Of a stretch of 64,000 nt of DNA, positions 60,645-64,000 are shown one piece after another (position 1 is the stretch's first letter; every line of letters starts with the position of its first letter). The notes under the pieces are model-generated. The model saw nothing but the letters and a program-made list of their open reading frames with translations, made no database searches and was not told where the DNA came from. The position numbers and the translations under genes are program-made. Source of the DNA: Allorhizobium pseudoryzae (GTDB lineage: Bacteria; Pseudomonadota; Alphaproteobacteria; Rhizobiales; Rhizobiaceae); NCBI RefSeq assembly GCF_011046245.1, contig NZ_CP049241.1, positions 2,558,001 to 2,622,000 of the forward strand, read 5' to 3'.

Positions 60645-63143
60645 GTGCGGATCCTATCGTTGCGCTCCTTTCCTGCCGCTGTTGCCGGCCTGCTTCTGCT
60701 CTTCATTTCGTCCGTTGCCGTGCCGGGGGTCGGGGCGAGCCTCATCCCATCCGCCAAAGCGCAAACGACACCGGTCGCGCAGCCTGCCAATCCGGAATCT
60801 CTCACTGCCCGTGCGAGGGTGCTGGCGGCGGAGGCGCGCAAGAAGCTTGACCTCCTGACGGCGCGGGCCGGGGCGAATAATGTCGAGGATATCCAGCTTG
60901 CGGAGGTGAAGGCGGAAGCCGACGATCTGGTCGCCCAGATTTCCAGCTTTCTGAGCGAGACCAAGCAGCGACAGGATCAGATTCAGGCGCGCCTGAAGGA
61001 ACTCGGCGAGCCGCCAAAGGACGGCCAGCCGGCAGAAGCCGCCGTGGTGACGGAGGAACGAAACCGCCTGACCGCCGAGCGGACGGAAATCACCGCGATC
61101 AGCAGCGAGATGGGGCAATTGGCAAGCACTGCCCGTGGCCTGTCCGACAAGATCACCGAGCAGCGCCGCCGACTGTTCTCCGCCACCATCCTGAAACACA
61201 CCGACCTCTCGCCTGCCGTCTTTTCCGATGCCGCGTCGGCCTTCCTCTCGGAAATCAAAGCTTTCGGCGATACGATGGCGAGCTGGCTGAGCTTTGCCTG
61301 GAAGTTCAAGAAGCTGTCTTTGCTCGGCGCGGTCATCCTGTCGATGGGGGCGGCCCTGCTGTTTCTCGCCGGCGGTTACCGCCTGTTCGGCAAGATGGTG
61401 ACGCGTGACCTCGCGATGGAAAATCCGCCCTACATCACGCGGCTCTCCTTTGCCTTCTGGTCCCTCATCATCCAGACGATGTCGCTGTCGGCCTTCCTGC
61501 TTTCCACGTTTTTCTTCCTTGCTAGCTTCAACGTGCTGAGACCGGATATCGCGCCGATCGTCGCCTCCTTCCTCGGCACGATCTGGGTGGTCTTCTTCGT
61601 GGCGAGGCTCGCGGGGCTGATCTTTTCGCCGGCCCATCCGCACTGGCGCCTGATCCGGCTGTCGAACCGCGGCGCGCGCCGCCTCTACCGGCTGACGATG
61701 CTGATGGCGGTCATCAACAGTCTGGACTACTGGCTGTCGGAAATCAGCGAGGCACTGAATTCACCGGTCGCGCTGACCATCACCAGAAGCGTCGTCGCCA
61801 CGGTGTTGATCGGGGTGATCCTCATCCTGATGTCGTTCATGAAGCCGGTTCTTGCCGAGGATAAGGACCCGCATGCGCAAGGCAGGCCCTGGCCCAGGGG
61901 TTTTCCGTTGTTGCTGCGGCTGGCCGGTGGCGTGCTGATCCTGGCCGTTCTGTCGGGTTATGTGGGGCTTGCTCGTTTCGTCGCCATGCAGATCGTGCTG
62001 ACAGGCGCCATCGTCGTTACGATGTATATCGGCGTTCTCTCCGGCCGGGCCGTCGGCAAGCAGGGGGCGTTCACCAAGACCGCCGTCGGGCGCTATCTCG
62101 CCGGGCGCTACAGGCTCAGCGAGATCGCTCTCGACCAGATCGGCCTTGGGGCCGGCCTCGGCATCTACGCCGTGGCGCTTCTCTTCGGACTTCCACTGAT
62201 CCTGCTGACCTGGGGCTTCCAGATCCAGGACATCCAGGCCGGGGCTGTCCGGCTGTTCACGCAGATCTCGATCGGCAGCATTTCCATCTCCCTGATCGGC
62301 ATTCTCGTGGGCATCCTGCTGTTCGTGGCCGGTTACTTCGTCACCCGTTTCGTCCAGAGCTGGATCGATCGAAACGTCATGGCCCGCGGTCATGTCGATA
62401 CGGGCGTGCGCAACTCCGTCAAGACCGGGATCGGTTACATCGGGGTGGCGGTCGCCGTGATCATCGGCGTATCGGCCGCCGGCATCGACCTGTCCAGCCT
62501 GGCGCTCGTGGCAAGCGCGCTCTCGGTCGGCATCGGTTTCGGCCTGCAGAACATCGTCTCGAACTTTGTGTCCGGTCTCATCCTGCTCGTCGAGCGCCCC
62601 TTCAAGGTGGGCGACCATGTCGTGACGGGCACGACGGAAGGCATCGTCAAGCGCATCTCGGTGCGCGCGACCGAGATCGAGACGTTCCGCAAGCAGACGA
62701 TCATCGTGCCGAATTCCGACCTCATCAATGCCTCGGTCGGCAACTGGACGCACAAGAACCGCATGCAGCGGTCGGAAATTCCGGTTGGCGTGAGCTATGG
62801 CTCGGATGCGCGAAAGGTCATGGCGATCCTGCTCGATATCGCCATGACGACACCGAATGTGCTGCACAATCCCGAACCGCATGTGGATTTCATTGGCTTC
62901 GGCGGCTCGTCGCTCGATTTCGAACTGCGGTTCCACCTGGCCGATATCAGCGAGGGGATTGCGACACGTGCGGCCGTCCGCGTCGAGATCCTGCGCCGCT
63001 TTGAGGAAGAGGGCATCGAAATTCCCTATCCGCATCAGGACGTCAATATCACCGGAACCGTGTTTACCGTGCCGGCAAGGGAAAAGGCGCGTGCACCCGT
63101 GGAGAACGCCACAAACACCGCCGAGGGAGAGATGAACGCCTGA
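60645..63143 (+). CDS. large mechanosensitive channel (DUF3772-MscS)
   Basis: The 832-residue protein starts at GTG 60645 with a signal peptide (about 1-38, LRSFPAAVAGLLLLFISSVA). A periplasmic coiled-coil DUF3772-type domain (about 50-190, ETKQRQDQIQARLKELGEPPKD) follows, then about 11 membrane helices. The MscS pore helix is SSLALVASALSVGIGFGLQNIVSNFVSGLILLVERPFKVGDHV with beta domain GTTEGIVKRISVRATEIETFRKQTIIVPNSDLI. It should release solutes on hypo-osmotic shock. The C terminus adds a short Ala/Glu tail. Confidence 0.92.
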   Translation: MRILSLRSFPAAVAGLLLLFISSVAVPGVGASLIPSAKAQTTPVAQPANPESLTARARVLAAEARKKLDLLTARAGANNVEDIQLAEVKAEADDLVAQISSFLSETKQRQDQIQARLKELGEPPKDGQPAEAAVVTEERNRLTAERTEITAISSEMGQLASTARGLSDKITEQRRRLFSATILKHTDLSPAVFSDAASAFLSEIKAFGDTMASWLSFAWKFKKLSLLGAVILSMGAALLFLAGGYRLFGKMVTRDLAMENPPYITRLSFAFWSLIIQTMSLSAFLLSTFFFLASFNVLRPDIAPIVASFLGTIWVVFFVARLAGLIFSPAHPHWRLIRLSNRGARRLYRLTMLMAVINSLDYWLSEISEALNSPVALTITRSVVATVLIGVILILMSFMKPVLAEDKDPHAQGRPWPRGFPLLLRLAGGVLILAVLSGYVGLARFVAMQIVLTGAIVVTMYIGVLSGRAVGKQGAFTKTAVGRYLAGRYRLSEIALDQIGLGAGLGIYAVALLFGLPLILLTWGFQIQDIQAGAVRLFTQISIGSISISLIGILVGILLFVAGYFVTRFVQSWIDRNVMARGHVDTGVRNSVKTGIGYIGVAVAVIIGVSAAGIDLSSLALVASALSVGIGFGLQNIVSNFVSGLILLVERPFKVGDHVVTGTTEGIVKRISVRATEIETFRKQTIIVPNSDLINASVGNWTHKNRMQRSEIPVGVSYGSDARKVMAILLDIAMTTPNVLHNPEPHVDFIGFGGSSLDFELRFHLADISEGIATRAAVRVEILRRFEEEGIEIPYPHQDVNITGTVFTVPAREKARAPVENATNTAEGEMNA

Positions 63144-63328
63144 CGTTCGAGGCTGGGTGATGTGCTGCCAAAGTCCGGCGCAAAATCGGCTCCGTCGCGG
63201 CAAAGCTTCGCCCATGTCGTAAACAGGCGTTTGGACACTCGACGGGAATTGCATAGTCCGCTCGAATAGAATGTCACCGCCCCGGCACAGGTCTTGGCAG
63301 GCGGGTCGTACCAGAGGGGTCGAGAGCG

Positions 63329-64000
63329 ATGAAGACACAGGCGCGGGCAGTGGTGATCGGAGGCGGCGTCGTCGGCGTATCGACGCTCTATCACCTGGCG
63401 AAAAAGGGCTGGAGCGATGTCGTCCTGATCGAACGCAAGGAGCTGACCTCCGGTTCGACCTGGCATGCGGCGGGCCTGCTGCCACTGTTCAACCTCTCTT
63501 ATTCCGTCGGTCAGCTGCACAAGTATTCGGTCCGCTTCTACGAGGAACTGCAGCAAGAGACCGGCATGAATGTCGGTTTCTCGAAAGTCTCCAACATCCG
63601 TCTCGCCCGCACCAAGGACCGCTGGGACGAGTACATGTATTATGCGGGTATTGCCGAGACGATCGGCGTCAAGGTCAACATCCTGACGCCGGATGAGGTG
63701 AAGGAGATCTGGCCGCTCTGTGAGACGGATGGCCTGCTCGGCGCGATCCAGCATCCGGACGATGGCTACATCCAGCCCGCCGATTTGACCCAGGCGCTCG
63801 CCAAGGGTGCGCGCGACCGCGGCGCCACGATCTACCGCAACACCACCGTGACCGGCATCGAGCAACGCGCCGATGGCCAGTGGAAGGTGACGACCGACAA
63901 GGGCGAGATCATCGCCGAGCACATCATTTCCTGCACCGGTTCCTTTGCCCGCAAGACCGGCGAGATGGTCGGCATCAATATCCCGGTCATCCCGGTCGAG
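63329..64000 (+). CDS. FAD-dependent sarcosine/dimethylglycine dehydrogenase-like enzyme, N-terminal part
   Basis: The 5' 224 codons are in the window. ATG 63329 follows GAGGGGTCGAGAG. The protein opens KTQARAVVIGGGVVGVSTLYHLAKKGWSDVVLIERKELTSGSTWHAAGLLP: a Rossmann dinucleotide motif, then the SGSTWHAAG flavin-attachment region typical of dimethylglycine/sarcosine dehydrogenases. GAIQHPDDGYIQPADLTQALAKGARDRGA is the family middle. Such proteins usually end in a GcvT aminomethyl domain, outside the window. The methylamine substrate is not determinable here. Confidence 0.88.
   Translation, partial: MKTQARAVVIGGGVVGVSTLYHLAKKGWSDVVLIERKELTSGSTWHAAGLLPLFNLSYSVGQLHKYSVRFYEELQQETGMNVGFSKVSNIRLARTKDRWDEYMYYAGIAETIGVKVNILTPDEVKEIWPLCETDGLLGAIQHPDDGYIQPADLTQALAKGARDRGATIYRNTTVTGIEQRADGQWKVTTDKGEIIAEHIISCTGSFARKTGEMVGINIPVIPVE

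Overview
The window is chromosomal DNA of a Rhizobiaceae-type alphaproteobacterium (Rhizobium/Agrobacterium/Ensifer relatives). The evidence is the GC-rich coding style, the gene content (HflKC-DegP block, ilvB/ilvH/ilvC, trigger factor with a Lys/Ala-rich tail, DUF1127, DUF982 and DUF6894 small proteins) and rhizobial-type promoters. No prophage, IS element, transposase or CRISPR array was seen. Most of it is core chromosome, with accessory patches at about 12.3-13.0 kb (toxin-antitoxin pair), 14.6-20.0 kb (RhiA-like genes, nitrile hydratase) and 39.8-46.6 kb (small genes, small RNA, repeats).

Layout. 0-10 kb: a PhzF-family fragment, thyA-folA, hflK-hflC, a DegP-type protease, a GNAT-serB pair divergent from miaA, and a HerA/DUF87 ATPase. 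10-13.7 kb: ilvB behind a leader-peptide attenuator, an AbrB/PIN toxin-antitoxin pair, then ilvH. 13.7-20 kb: an aldo/keto reductase, a tiny protein, a secreted protein, two RhiA-like paralogues, an AraC-family regulator, and a divergent cobalt-type nitrile hydratase operon with its activator. 20-28 kb: an ECF sigma/anti-sigma/secreted-repeat module, a RecD-like helicase, a DUF4405 membrane protein, a MerR regulator divergent from pdxJ, an NmrA-type reductase divergent from an HxlR regulator, a DUF4087 protein, and a TetR regulator upstream of ilvC.

29-42 kb: a diguanylate cyclase, a PLP aminotransferase, a SHOCT protein, a three-gene iron-type ABC importer followed by an EEP phosphohydrolase and a NUDIX protein, a full PhzF protein, and a nitronate monooxygenase. 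42-46.6 kb: two DUF1127 genes, a transcript with three tandem hairpins carrying CCTCCTCCC loops (cuckoo/CcsR-like), tRNA-Leu, tig, a (GCTATTC)9 repeat and small genes. 46.6-55.4 kb: a minus-strand glgE - treS-maltokinase - glgB operon, which encodes conversion of trehalose to branched alpha-glucan through maltose-1-phosphate. 55.6-64 kb: DUF982, a second diguanylate cyclase, a thermonuclease-like protein, a DUF6074-like protein, tRNA-Lys, UPF0303, a GlsB-type protein, a large MscS channel, and the start of a sarcosine/dimethylglycine dehydrogenase-like FAD enzyme.

The most notable items are the triple anti-Shine-Dalgarno hairpin RNA beside the DUF1127 genes; the ilvB attenuator whose leader peptide seems to start at the very 5' end of the mRNA; the toxin-antitoxin pair inside the ilvB-ilvH unit; the RhiA-like/secreted-protein cluster; and a GlgE carrying a degenerate GH13 domain at its N terminus. 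All calls come from reading the sequence; no database search was run.
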